Of a DNA stretch of 64,000 bases, positions 41,147-52,928 are shown in pieces; positions within the stretch are counted from its first letter, which is position 1, and each line of letters opens with the position of its first letter. The DNA is from Chondrilla cf. caribensis (lineage: Eukaryota > Porifera > Demospongiae > Chondrillida > Chondrillidae). The translations under genes and the position numbers were made by a program. The DNA lies in assembly GCA_964020155.1 (NCBI GenBank), contig OZ026546.1, forward strand, positions 1-64,000. The letters run 5' to 3'. Under the pieces are notes generated by a model, which saw only the letters and a program-made list of their open reading frames with translations, did no database searches and was not told the DNA's origin.

Positions 41147-41372
41147 GTCAGCCATTTTCATCACGTGATCGTATCATACTAGTCATGATGCAATAATTCC
41201 AGTTCGTCTTGCAACCTTCCTCTCGACCTACATAAGTAGTTCAACCAACAAGTCTCCGAACACCTCGCGAAAATAGCCTGGTAGCTGTCGTTTGAATTGT
41301 ATTTCAAGTTCACTCACTCCTTGCCAAATCCTCCGAACGCCCCCACCCCCAGCTGTCTGAAGGACGTGGAAG

Positions 41373-43081
41373 ATGTTGTCTTTGTTGTTCGCTGTATTTG
41401 TCGTGCTGGTAACCATCTACGTGTACTACAGGTGAGCCCGTCACAGTGTTGGGTCAAGTGGAAAGAACTACCCCAATTCCCCACAGTGTATTCTATGTCA
41501 CGTGAGAGCAGTACTACTGATCTAACCCACGATTGCTGCTTCGGGTGGCCTGTAACGGGAAATTGTTGAGGTGCTGAGGGGTCCTCATCACTCCCCATGT
41601 TGAGGTGTGGGTGCTGAGGGGTCCCCATCACTCCCCATGTTGAGGAGTGGGTGCTGAGGGGTCCTTATCATTCCCCATGTTGAGGTGTGGGTGCTGAGGG
41701 GTCCTCATCACTCCCCATGTTGAGGTGTGGGTGTTGAGGGGTCCTCATCACTCCCCATGTTGAGGTGTGGGTGCTGAGGGGTCCTCATCACTCGCCATGA
41801 GTTTGATAAGCTAACAGTGACAGCTATTTTCCATGACAACACAGTCCATGGGTGTTGAATGGTATTACCACATTATGATGTCACACTAGCTTGGGAGGGT
41901 CCTTTTTCCCTTGTGAACCGTGTACACTGTTCTCTATGTATTTGGGTCGTTGTGCAAGTCATTCATGTCTGTAGTTTCCTATCATCATCGTGTGATCATG
42001 TCTGTAGTTTCCTATCATCATCTTGTGATCATGTCTGTAGTTTCCTATCATCATCTTGTGATCATGTCTGTAGTTTCCTATCATCATCTTGTGATCATGT
42101 CTGTAGTTTCCTATCATCATCTTGTGATCATGTCTGTAGTTTTTCTATCATCATCTTGTGATCATGTCTGTAGTTTCCTATCATCATCTTGTGATCACAT
42201 TTGTAGTTTCCTATACAAGCCATACCAACATCTGAAGGCACTGAATATCCCAGGACCAAAACCAATACCAATTCTGGGAAATTTGAACTTGCTCTGGAAA
42301 AAAAATGTCAGTTCAATAGCACACACAATAAGACCTATGTTTTGTGTTGTGTATGTTGGCCATGTCAGTGCTGTCCACATGTGGTGTACTTGTACTGTAC
42401 ACATGTGGTGTACTTGTACTGTACACATGTGGTGTACTTGTACTGTACACATGTGGTGTACTTGTACTGTACACATGTGGTGTACTTGTACTGTACACAT
42501 GTGGTGTACTTGTATTGTTTGCTATTTGTCTGAATTCTTTCTTCTGGATGTGTTGTCTACATGTGTTGTCTACATGTGTAGTCTGGATGTGTTGTCTACG
42601 TGTGTAGTCTGGATGTGTTGTCTACATGTGTAGTCTGGATGTGTTGTCTACGTGTGTAGTCTGGATGTGTTGTCTACATGTGTAGTCTGGATGTGTTGTC
42701 TACATGTGTAGTCTGGATATGTTGTCTACATGTGTAGTCTGCATGTGTAGTCTACATGTGTTGTCTACATGTGTAGTCTACATGTGTAGTCTACATGTGT
42801 AGTCTACATGTGTAGTCTACATGTGTAGTCTACATGTGTAGTCTACATGTGTAGTCTGCATGTGTAGTCTACATGTGTAGTCTACATGTGTAGTCTACAT
42901 GTGTAGTCTACATGTGTAGTCTACATGTGTTGTCTACATGTGTAGTCTACATGTGTAGTCTGCATGTCTTTCATTTTATAAAATATTATTCGGTAAAATG
43001 TGTTAGGGCAAGATAAAGCTATTGCTATCCCATATGAAAGAAAATTATGGTCCTATCAGTGGGTTAGTGTGTGTGTGTGTG

Positions 43082-43133
<52 letters not shown>

Positions 43134-43994
43134 TGTATGTGTGTGTGTGTTGTATCATTTAGGGTATTTGTATTAGGTTCTTATATATTTAAAGTCATTT
43201 TCTTCCTTATTTTTCAGGTTCTATCTTGGACCAGTTCCCGCTCTGTGTGTGTCTGATGTTGAGTTTCTCAAGGAAATGATGATCAAACAGTTTGATAACT
43301 ACGCCGAAAGATTTGTGAGATAGTCACACTTGTAATATGTTCTGTTTGTAGGTAAGATCATCTTAATTTGTGTCATGGTTATTGACCCCTCAGGGAGATG
43401 AAATGCTTTCTGTCAATGTGGATGGGAAGATGGTTGCAACACTGGATATGGCTTCTGGTGAGAACTGGAGGAAGAGACGTCACAAGCTATCACCAGCTTT
43501 CAGTTCACTAAAGATGAAATTGGTCAGTTGATTAAATCAATTGGATGTGTTATCAACATTTTGGTGTATTCTACGTATGTAATGGTGTTGGTGTACTGTA
43601 TGTAGTGGTGTTGGTGTACTGTATGTAGTGGTGTTGGTGTACTGTATGTAGTGGTGTTGGTGTACTGTATGTAGTGGTGTTGGTGTACTGTATGTAGTGG
43701 TGTTGGTGTACTGTATGTAGTGGTGTTGGTGTACTGTATGTAGTGGTGTTGGTGTACTGTATGTAGTGGTGTTGGTGTACTGTATGTAGTGGTGTTGGTG
43801 TACTGTATGTAGTGGTGTTGTTGTACTGTATGTAGTGGTGTTGGTGTACTGTATGTAGTGGTGTTGTTGTACTGTATGTAGTGGTGTTGGTGTACTGTAG
43901 ATGGAACCTTTGATAAAGGATAGCACAGTTCGTTTGAAGGTTATTTGTGAAGAGTTGGCAGATTCTGGGAAAAGTGCCGATGCTCAAATGTAGG

Positions 43995-44026
<32 letters not shown>

Positions 44027-46563
44027 GCTCTTAGTGTCTTGTTGTTCTTGTTGTCTGTTGTAGTATGTTCTCGAAGTTGACAATGGAGGTAGTGTTGTCA
44101 GTAGCATTTGGTCAGTCCTTGGACGTGCAGAACGGTAATGGAGGGGATCTCTACCAGTTGGCGATGAAAGTGATGACTGCATTCGACTCAGATGCAAGCA
44201 CCACTACCAACATGGCACCATTTATTATAAGTGAGTGTACTATATTATGTATTTGTACATGGTATGTATGGAATTGAACATGGAGTGAAGGAATTGGGTA
44301 ATAAGGTGGGGGTGGCTTCCTGGTCTACTCACTTAATTGTTTCCTATAATTAATCGATTGCACTTGCACTATTAACGATAATCAGATTTGAAATGAATAT
44401 CGATTGATAAATCGATCGATTAATCGATTAATCGTCACAGCACTAGTACATGTATGAAGTGTTGCATGTGTGTGTACATGTCATACACCGTGTGTACATG
44501 TCATACACCATGTGTACATGTCATGCACCGTGTGTACATGTCATACACCGTGTGTACATGTCATACACCGTGTGTACATGTCATGCACCATGTGTGCATG
44601 TCATGCACCATGTGTACATGTACCCTAACTCCTCGCAGTTGGATACCCCCAGTTGTGGGCTCTTATGGATAAGCTTCTCCACTTTTCTGGTGTAATGAAG
44701 CCCCTCAATGACCTGGTTGAGGTGTGTAAAAAGGTTGTCAGCAAAAGGATGGCGTTAGCAGACCAAGTACAGGTGAGCAGTCACATGATGTGTGCATGAC
44801 TGTCATGCGGCTAACATGTGATCTCCACCTTGTTTTACAGAGGAAAGACTTACTGCAATTGATGATAGAGGCTGGCAAAGAAGATGGAAGTGGTTCTTTG
44901 ACCTTCGAAGAGATGGTGGCAGATTGCTTTGTGGTGATGCTTGCTGGCTATGACACCTCCAGTAATTCCTTGGCATTCACAACTTACCTACTGGCCGTGC
45001 ACCAAGATGTGCAGGAAAGATTGGCGGATGCCATCAACAATTACTTTGAGGAGAATCCCGTGAGTAGCTATCAGTTCCCTCTGAGTTGTGATAGCTATCA
45101 GTTCCCTCTGACCTGTGATAGATATCAGTTCACTCTGAGTTGTGATAGCTATCAGAACACTATGAGTTGTGATAGCTATCAGTTCACTCTGGGTTGTGAT
45201 AGCTATGAGTTCCCTCTGAGCTTTGATGGCCATCAGTTCCCTCTGAACTTTGACATGCACTCAACATGCACTCAACATGTACTTGACATGCACTTGACAT
45301 GCACTCAACATGCACTCAACATGCACTTGACATGCACTCGACATGCAGATATGCACTTATAGTTTAGTGTGTGATGTGTTTCATATCATAGGATTCCTCC
45401 ATGTACGATGCTTCACAAAATATAGAGTACTTGGATATGGTCATTTATGAATCATTGAGGATGTACCCACCAGCCGTTCTGTGAGTGGAGTGTGTGCGGT
45501 GATGGTGTGTGTGTGTGCTAATGGTGTGTGTGTGGTGATGGTGTCAGTGTGGTGATGGAGTGTGTGTGTGTGCTGATGGTGTGTGTCTGTTTCTTTGGGT
45601 TCACCATCACATTTGACCACAGTACAACAAGGATCTGTGGAAATGACTGTGTTACAAAGGGAGTGTCCGTGAAGAAAGGGACGCGTGTCTTCATTCCAAT
45701 TTGTGACATCCAGCGTGATCCCGAGCTCTGGGTGGACCCTGATCAGTTCAATCCCGAACGGTGGGTCATGGGACCACTCATTTACACTACTCTTACTGAT
45801 AATGTTGATCTTGTTATCACCATGGTTATTGTTTGTGTTGATGTTAATTTCATTATTTTTTGTTGATGTTATTGACAATGTGACCTTACTGTAGTTTTTC
45901 CAAGGAGAGCAAGTCGACCCACCAAATTGGTGCATTCCAAACTTTTGGGATTGGCCCCAGAAACTGTATTGGAATGAGGTTTGCTCTTCTTGAGATGAAG
46001 ATGACCATCATTGAGCTCCTGAGGCATTTCAGGATCATCACCACTCCTGATACCAAGGTACGACCATGATGGGTGAGATGAGGAGGTGGGGCTTGTATGA
46101 TGAGGAGGTGGGACTTATATAATGAGAAGGTGGGGCTTGTATGATGAGGAGGTGGGGCTTATATGATGTGGAGATGGGCTTGTATGATGAGGAGGTGGGG
46201 CTTGTATGATGAGGAGGTGGAGCTTGTTGATGCAAGGAGGTTGGGCTTGTGTGATGAACATGGTAACCTGTATTATATTGACCTGTACATGTTAACCTGC
46301 ATGTAGTGACCAGCATATAGCGACCTGCATGTAGCGACCTGTATGTAGCGACCTGCATGTAGCGACCTGCATGTAGCGACCTGTACACGGTGACCAGTAC
46401 ATAATGATCTGTACGTGGTGACCTGTATGTGACAACCTGTACATAGTGACTTGTACATGGTCACATCTGTCATTCAATCGTACAGATCCCTCTGGAGACT
46501 CAGGCAAACTTCGTACAGCGACCAGTTGTGGGACAAGCTATGATCGGGTTTGAGAGGAAGTAG
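41373..46563 (+). CDS. Cytochrome P450, clan 3 (CYP3/CYP5-like), tandem copy 2
   Basis: Thirteen exons matching copy 1 one for one: 41373-41431, 42207-42306, 43007-43062, 43218-43314, 43394-43522, 43901-43989, 44064-44230, 44639-44772, 44841-45059, 45392-45480, 45623-45760, 45895-46057, 46486-46563; 505 aa, intact. All P450 landmarks are kept (AGYDTSS, ESLR, FNPERF, FGIGPRNCIG). Replacements against copy 1 are few and partly clustered in exons 4, 5 and 7 (for example FDNYAERF for FNNYVDTF, and MLSVNVDGKMVA for MLPINVDGKTVA). Exon lengths are identical, while intronic repeats differ greatly in copy number. This is a recent tandem paralogue, probably with the same promoter type, and its substrate range may have shifted. 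Confidence 0.95.
43560..43900. repeat. 23-bp minisatellite abutting the P450-2 exon 6 acceptor
   Basis: About 14 copies of gtgttggtgtactgtatgta plus gtg. The last copy becomes the acceptor itself (gttggtgtactgtag|atgg). Copy 1 has only two or three copies at the same place (38130-38180), so this array grew after the gene duplication. Confidence 0.93.
45060..45250. repeat. 27-bp minisatellite starting at the P450-2 intron 9 donor
   Basis: The donor and following bases, GTGAGTAGCTATCAGTTCCC plus TCTGAGTT, are echoed by about six units of gtgatagctatcagttccct plus ctgagtt. The unit equals nine codons and stays open in the exon 9 frame (repeating SYQFPLSCD). Copy 1 has about two decayed units here. 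Confidence 0.93.
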
Positions 46564-46805
46564 TGTATCTTGATTAACATGGTGTATTTTGCTACATTTT
46601 GACATTGCTTTTCATTGTATTTTGCTCTCATTAGTATTCTGACATCATCAGCATGTTTTTGCTCTAATTGGTAGTTTGACCTCATTAGTATTTTGCTCTC
46701 ATTAGTATTCTGATGTAATGTATAACAGCACAATAATAGTTACTAGATTTGGTTTGCAAGTTTGTTATGGCTCAAAGGAAAATGCAATTATTGAAATTAT
46801 TGTCA

Positions 46806-47561
46806 ATAATAATAACATAACATTGAACCACGATGTTGTTAGTGCATATGCTGCGATCTCAATCACATTCCACATGCTAGCAGCTGGTGATCAAGATGCT
46901 TCATAGCTCTTCAAAGTTTTGGTGTATGTGTTGCATTTAGTAGGACTGTAGTGGGTGTGTCTGTTGCAATTAGTGGGACTGTAGTGGGTGTGTCTGTTGC
47001 AATTAGTGGGACTGTAGTGGGTGTGTCTGTTGCATTTAGTAGGACTGTAGTGGGTGTACATGTGTCTGTTGCAATTAGTGGGACTGTAGTGGGTGTGTCT
47101 GTTGCAATTAGTGGGACTGTAGTGGGTGTGTCTGTTGCAATTAGTAGGACTGTAGTGGGTGTGTCTGTTAGCTTGATATAGATTGCCGTGTATTACGGTA
47201 TATAATTCAGTTTTATTTCTGATGATGTGATTTTCCACAATGATCGTGCTATAGCAAGAACAGCATATACATTATGTATGTAACATACCAGCTTTTTGTA
47301 TGGACAATATTATGAATATATATATGTGTGTAATGTTACAATTATCCAACAAATGGATCACACACGATATTATGTGTAACTTAATATTGATCAGCAACAG
47401 ATTATAAATAATGAAGCAATACAGAGTGCGATGACTTGTCAGAATAATCTGTTCATCTGCTCACACTAATTTATGCTAAGCCACGCCTCCAGGCACATTG
47501 AGAGGAGTAAGGACATACGTACACAAGCGATAGTGAATTGATAAATATCTCCAAAAAGCCA
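46806..47561. other. Intergenic between convergent P450-2 and ATP6V1H
   Basis: A 33-bp minisatellite (gtgggactgtagtgggtgtg plus tctgttgcaatta, about seven copies) lies at 46930-47170. The rest is AT-rich 3' flank with no gene seen. Confidence 0.85.
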
Positions 47562-49722
47562 TCATTTACCATCTGAGAGTTGCTTGCCCAAATATTCCCT
47601 GCATAGCAGAGACAAAGTGGTAATTTTATAGTGTTGCCATGGTAATAACAAGCCTCACTAACCAGTTTTGCACCATAACCTTCTGCAGAGCCAACAGAGC
47701 ATTGCTCTTGACCTCGAGGTCCTCGTGGGCTATCAATCGCAGTATCTGGACCTTCCCACCGAGGTCTTCCAGTATCCTGGGAGCAATGAACATTCAAGTC
47801 ACACAGAAATGATGTAGGTCAGATATTCCTCACTTCTTCCCCCGGGGGAGATGTCTGACATACTCCCCAATGTCGTAGCACGCCACAGCAAGGCACTGCG
47901 GATTGGAGGAATCCTCCAGGATACCCACCAGTATCCTAGCAACAGACAATGTGGTGAACATACAGACATAGTACGTAGTCTAACGACCACACTAACTTGA
48001 GCAGTTGATAGTTGTTTTCGTGCAAACGAAGCACATTCTCTCTCTAATTAAGGGTAGCCAGAACACCAGTGAAAACAAACAGACTAACCAGGACAGAGGG
48101 ACTAACCAGGACAGAAGGACTAACCAGGACAGAAGGACTAACCAGGAGAGAAGGACTAACCAGGAGAGAAGGACTAACCAGGACAGAAGGACTAACCAGG
48201 AGAGAAGGACTAACCAGGACAGAAGGACTAACCAGGACAGAAGGACTAACCAGGACAGAAGGACTAACCAGGACAGAAGGACTAACCAGGACAGAAGAAC
48301 TAGCCAGGACAGAAGGACTAACCAGGAGAGAAGGACTAACCAGGACAGAAGTACTAACCAGGACAGAAGGACTAACCAGGACAGAAGAACTAACCAGGAC
48401 AGAAGGACTAACCAGGAGAGAAGGACTAACCAGGACAGAAGGACTAGCCAGGAGAGAGGGACTAACCAGGAGAGAGGGACTAACCAGGACAGAAAGACTA
48501 ACCAGGACAGAAGGACTAACCAGGACAGAAGGACTAACCAGGAGAGAAGGACTAACCAGGACAGAAGGACTAACCAGGACAGAAGGACTAACCAGGACAG
48601 AAGGACTAACCAGGACAGAAGGACTAACCAGGACAGAAGGACTAACCAGGACAGAATGACTAACCAGGACAGAAGGACTAGCCAGGACAGAAGGACTAAC
48701 CAGGAGAGAAGGACTAACCAGGACAGAAGTACTAACCAGGACAGAAGGACTAACCAGGACAGAAGAACTAACCAGGACAGAAGGACTAACCAGGAGAGAA
48801 GGACTAACCAGGACAGAAGGACTAGCCAGGAGAGAGGGACTAACCAGGAGAGAGGGACTAACCAGGACAGAAAGACTAACCAGGACAGAAGGACTAACCA
48901 GGACAGAAGGACTAACCAGGAGAGAAGGACTAGCCAGGAGAGAGGGACTAACCAGGAGAGAGGGACTAACCAGGACAGAAAGACTAACCAGGACAGAAGG
49001 ACTAACCAGGACAGAAGGACTAACCAGGAGAGAAGGACTAACCAGGACAGAAGGACTAACCAGGACAGAAGGACTAACCAGGACAGAAGGACTAACCAGG
49101 ACAGAAGGACTAACCAGGACAGAAGGACTAACCAGGACAGAATGACTAACCAGGACAGAAGGACTAGCCAGGACAGAAGGACTAACCAGGAGAGAAGGAC
49201 TAACCAGGACAGAAGTACTAACCAGGACAGAAGGACTAACCAGGACAGAAGAACTAACCAGGAGAGAAGGACTAACCAGGAGAGAAGGACTAACCAGGAC
49301 AGAAGGACTAGCCAGGAGAGAGGGACTAACCAGGAGAGAGGGACTAACCAGGACAGAAAGACTAACCAGGACAGAAGGACTAACCAGGACAGAAGTACTA
49401 ACCAGGACAGAAGGACTAACCAGGACAGAAGGACTAACCAGGACAGAAGGACTAACCAGGACAGAAGGACTAACCAGGACAGAAGGACTAACCAGGAGAG
49501 AAGGACTAACCAGGAGAGAAGGACTAACCAGGAGAGAAGGACTAACCAGGACAGAAGGACTAACCAGGACAGAAGGACTAACCCAGAACTTGTCTGACTT
49601 GTGCACTGGACTCCACTCGAGTCTCTTCGACTTCAGTTCAGCAGCAAATTCATCAAATGAGCTATTTTGAGGGTGAAAACTGGTCCAGTTAACACCAGCT
49701 TACTTGTCTTACTTGTCTCATG

Positions 49723-49782
<60 letters not shown>

Positions 49783-51658
49783 CATACACACACACCTCAT
49801 CTCATTAACACTGTTCGATAGATGTTCTTGGAGGAACTCCACATCCTCTCTGAAGTCATCATCCTGGAATGTGTTCTTCACTAGTATGTTGAGCACCTTG
49901 ACAAATTGCAGTTAAATAACATGCAGGATGGAGTCATGTGACAATCACATGAGTGCTAACCAGCAGTACTTTGTAAGTGACCATTTGAATGGCAAAGTGT
50001 TCAGCAATGCCAGGAGAGGGTTTCTGGATGAGATTGCGATATGTTGCAAAAATGACTCTTCGCACCTTCTCTCTAGTGGTGGCTCTCAGGGTGTCAGCCG
50101 TTACCATGACAACCAGGGAACTACATATGTATGTAAGTATGCATACATCATTGGATATGAAAAACAGTTCACAAAAAGTGAATAAACAAGTCATTTGCGC
50201 TCCAATGTCGTGGGCTACCACCCCACACTCATTGTATCAGAATCTCTTCTCAAAAGACCCTTCTCTGAGGATAGGATGCTCGATGAAGCCTTACATTTCA
50301 ATTCTGGACCAATTTCTAACACTTTGCATTTAGAAACTTGGTCCTCTTCGGCCATACTGTACACACTATATACCATATACGTAAATTACAATATATATTC
50401 ACCATTGTGGTGCAGGCATTACAATAGAGAAAGAGAGTTACATGTCGGAAGTCAGCCCACCACACATCACAGGTCGGATAGTGTAAAAACATAATTCACT
50501 CACTCCTTCATTTTTTCAATGATGTTTGGGTTAAATGACAACATCCAAATACAAAAGCAGACTTGGTATTGCAACTGGAAGTTGGTCTTTCTACTCAGAA
50601 TATCCGTCAGCCTGTATTGCAAACAGAAGGGCATTACCAGGGACAGTTCCAGTGAGCAGACAATACACACTTGGTGTAGTGGACATGGGTAAAAAGATGG
50701 GTAGACAGATGGGCAGACAGATGGGCAGACAGATGGGCAGAGAGATGGGCAGAGAGATGGGCAGACAGATGGGCAGATAGATGGGTTGACAGATGGGCAG
50801 ACAGATGGGTTGACAGATGGGTTGACAGATGGGCAGACAGATGGGCAGACAGATGGGTTGACAGATGGGCAGACAGATAGGCAGACAGATGGGTAGACAG
50901 ATGGGTAGACAGATGGGCAGACAGATGGGTTGACAGATGGGCAGACAGATGGGTTGACAGATGGGCAGACAGATGGGCAGACAGATGGGTAGACAAGGCA
51001 GACAGATGGGTAGACAGATACATACGGTTTCAACCCATTGGAGTCGTAGAAGAGCTCTCTGTATTCGGGCACTCTCAACAGCAGCTTCAACCCTTCAGTG
51101 AGGCACACCAGGTAGTCCGTCTCCTGAGGGAACCAGGACCAGCAGGGACCGCAGTGACAATGATCGACACCAAATGAAGCTATCACCCACCAATGCCGAC
51201 AACTGCTGGACAGTCCATCTCATGTAGACCACTGAATCCTCATGAGGCAACTTGTAAAGATGCTTGCCATAGAGAGCAATATGTCCCAGATTCAATCCCG
51301 CCTGAATATTAGAATGAGATTGGGAATGGAAAAGTTCCACTATTTGGATGACATACTAACACACATACACATACACATGCATATATGCAAATACACACAC
51401 ATGAAGGTACTACCACCACACTGTCACACCAGTCACTACCACCACACTGTCACATCTGTCACTAACCCTGCAAATACACACACACATGAAAGTACACTGA
51501 TCATGCTGCAGACAATCAACTAACCATCAACATGATATACTTGTCGTTGAACTTGAGCAGAGAAACAAGATAATTGACAACATCAAACCTTAAAGAAGTG
51601 AAAGGGGTTGATGAGAGAGGCAGCTACCAGGGAGTATGCACAAGTGTATGTATGAACA

Positions 51659-51725
<67 letters not shown>

Positions 51726-52057
51726 GATCAAGGTTTTTTAACAACACATCTCGAATATTGCCATCTTCCAGTAAGTCAGTTAGGACTGTCATAACATAAC
51801 GAAGAGGCTCTTCTTTCTTGATCTTGTTCAGGGCACAGTGGAAGAAACCACAGCACTAGGACCAGGTTGGGCAAGACAGGGAGGGTGGGTGAATGGTGAG
51901 GATGAGAGGTGGGTGAATGGTGAGGATGAGGGATGTAGGTAGTTATTACCTGTTGAACTTTGTCTTTCATGAATCGTTCTCTATTCTGATCTCCATCTGA
52001 CATGAAAGACTGGTAGTCTTCTACAAACTGGAATGCCTGAGCACTCAATGTCCCTGC

Positions 52058-52095
<38 letters not shown>

Positions 52096-52096
52096 C

Positions 52097-52127
<31 letters not shown>

Positions 52128-52709
52128 TTGAGTAATTGTTGAACAATGTAAACAGATATCAGATGGGAGTACTTCACATCACACCATTGTCATATTCATA
52201 GAAACACCAATATGTGACAGTGGAGTTTGGACAAGTCACACCTCTCAAGGATTAATATCTTATACGAGAGATGTTGGGATAGGCATGAACATTTGACTCG
52301 TCTAGCAACTTTAGCGAGTTTGACTTAAGGCCAGGGACTACCATGTACAGCGTTTTCACATGAAAATCACTGAGGGGCTATCACCAGAGGGCAGGGAGTA
52401 CTCGGAGGAGGCGACGACATTGTCAGGTCTGCCTACCTCATATAAGTCGAAAAGTTCACTTTACTTTTTCTGATATCTTGAGCATCTCTAGCTACTTGAT
52501 CGAATACTTGCACGTTCACTAGTAGGGACAAGAAGGGACAAGAAGCAAGAACACTCGATCAAACAGGCTACGAACAAAATCATTACTAGTTGAGTTAATC
52601 TATACAACTTTCGTATCCTCCTCTCTCCTGGTCGCTTACCTTGCTGGTAACCCCCCTCTACAGGGTCTTCATTCCCGACCACTTGGGGGACACGCTTATA
52701 GCCGGCCAT
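47562..52709 (-). CDS. ATP6V1H: V-type proton ATPase subunit H (V1 sector)
   Basis: Fifteen exons: 52709-52640, 52518-52437, 52058-51950, 51855-51725, 51588-51525, 51301-51191, 51123-51026, 50611-50504, 50120-49982, 49896-49796, 49661-49583, 48043-47997, 47935-47834, 47776-47663, 47598-47562; 463 aa (human 483), phases consistent. Subunit H is a HEAT/armadillo-like regulator that couples V1 to Vo and silences free V1. Diagnostic words: [54 protein letters not shown] then [45 protein letters not shown]. The C-terminal domain is complete and ends DGK. The N-terminus ([15 protein letters not shown]) is divergent but joins in frame to the conserved [11 protein letters not shown] segment. Introns 7 and 11 are filled by minisatellites that begin at the donor. 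Confidence 0.96.
48076..49582. repeat. 1.5-kb 18-bp minisatellite starting at the ATP6V1H intron 11 donor
   Basis: About 83 copies of actaaccaggacagaagg. On the minus strand, exon 11 ends ttctgg|GTTAGTCC and each unit repeats cctg|GTTAGTCC, so every unit has a donor-like site. The unit is six codons long. The frame of exon 11 (KSDKFW) continues open through the whole array (SPSVLV repeats), and the plus strand is open too. It is the longest minisatellite in the window. Confidence 0.97.
49727..49795. repeat. (GT)n at the ATP6V1H intron 10 donor
   Basis: On the minus strand exon 10 ends atgag and the intron begins GTGTGTGTGTATGTGTG. The donor dinucleotide is the first GT of the microsatellite. 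Confidence 0.93.
50690..51022. repeat. 12-bp minisatellite at the ATP6V1H intron 7 donor
   Basis: About 27 copies of gatgggcagaca / gatgggttgaca. On the minus strand the donor GTATGT is followed at once by ATCTGTCTACCC repeats. The frame from exon 7 stays open through the array. Confidence 0.95.
51658..51724. repeat. (GT)n at the ATP6V1H intron 4 donor
   Basis: On the minus strand the donor GTGAGT is followed directly by GTGTGTG for about 60 bp. Confidence 0.95.
52059..52130. repeat. (CA)n forming the ATP6V1H exon 3 acceptor
   Basis: On the minus strand a (CA)n tract runs straight into CAG|TGCAGGG, the only acceptor that keeps phase with exon 2. The polypyrimidine tract is therefore replaced by CA repeats. 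Confidence 0.85.
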
Positions 52710-52928
52710 TTTACGGTCACGAGATTCACGGTTCAATGAATATCATTAGTTTTCCCGTTAATTAGTAGAAATTTTCAAACTGATAAAGAAACCTTTTTAT
52801 TGGGCTATGTTTGTTAGTCACTACCATGGAGACACATCAAAGAGCTGTAACACATTCATCGTAGCCACTGTATTCTACCCAGAAACCTGTATTCCTTATT
52901 ATTTATCTGAAGCTGATATCATAGGAGA
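52710..52928. promoter_or_regulatory. Bidirectional promoter region, ATP6V1H / CIMAP1, with an X-box-like motif
   Basis: Only 219 bp separate the two start codons. At 52817-52833 the plus strand reads gtcactaccatggagac, which resembles an RFX X-box (GTNRCC, short spacer, RGYAAC). CIMAP1 is a ciliary/flagellar gene and a plausible RFX target. Use of the site is inferred. Confidence 0.55.

Noticed and set aside
48005..49606. Overlapping 530- and 520-codon frames with TNQDRR and SPSVLV repeats
   Set aside because: Generated by the 18-bp minisatellite inside ATP6V1H intron 11. Both strands are open only because the unit is a multiple of three and lacks stops.
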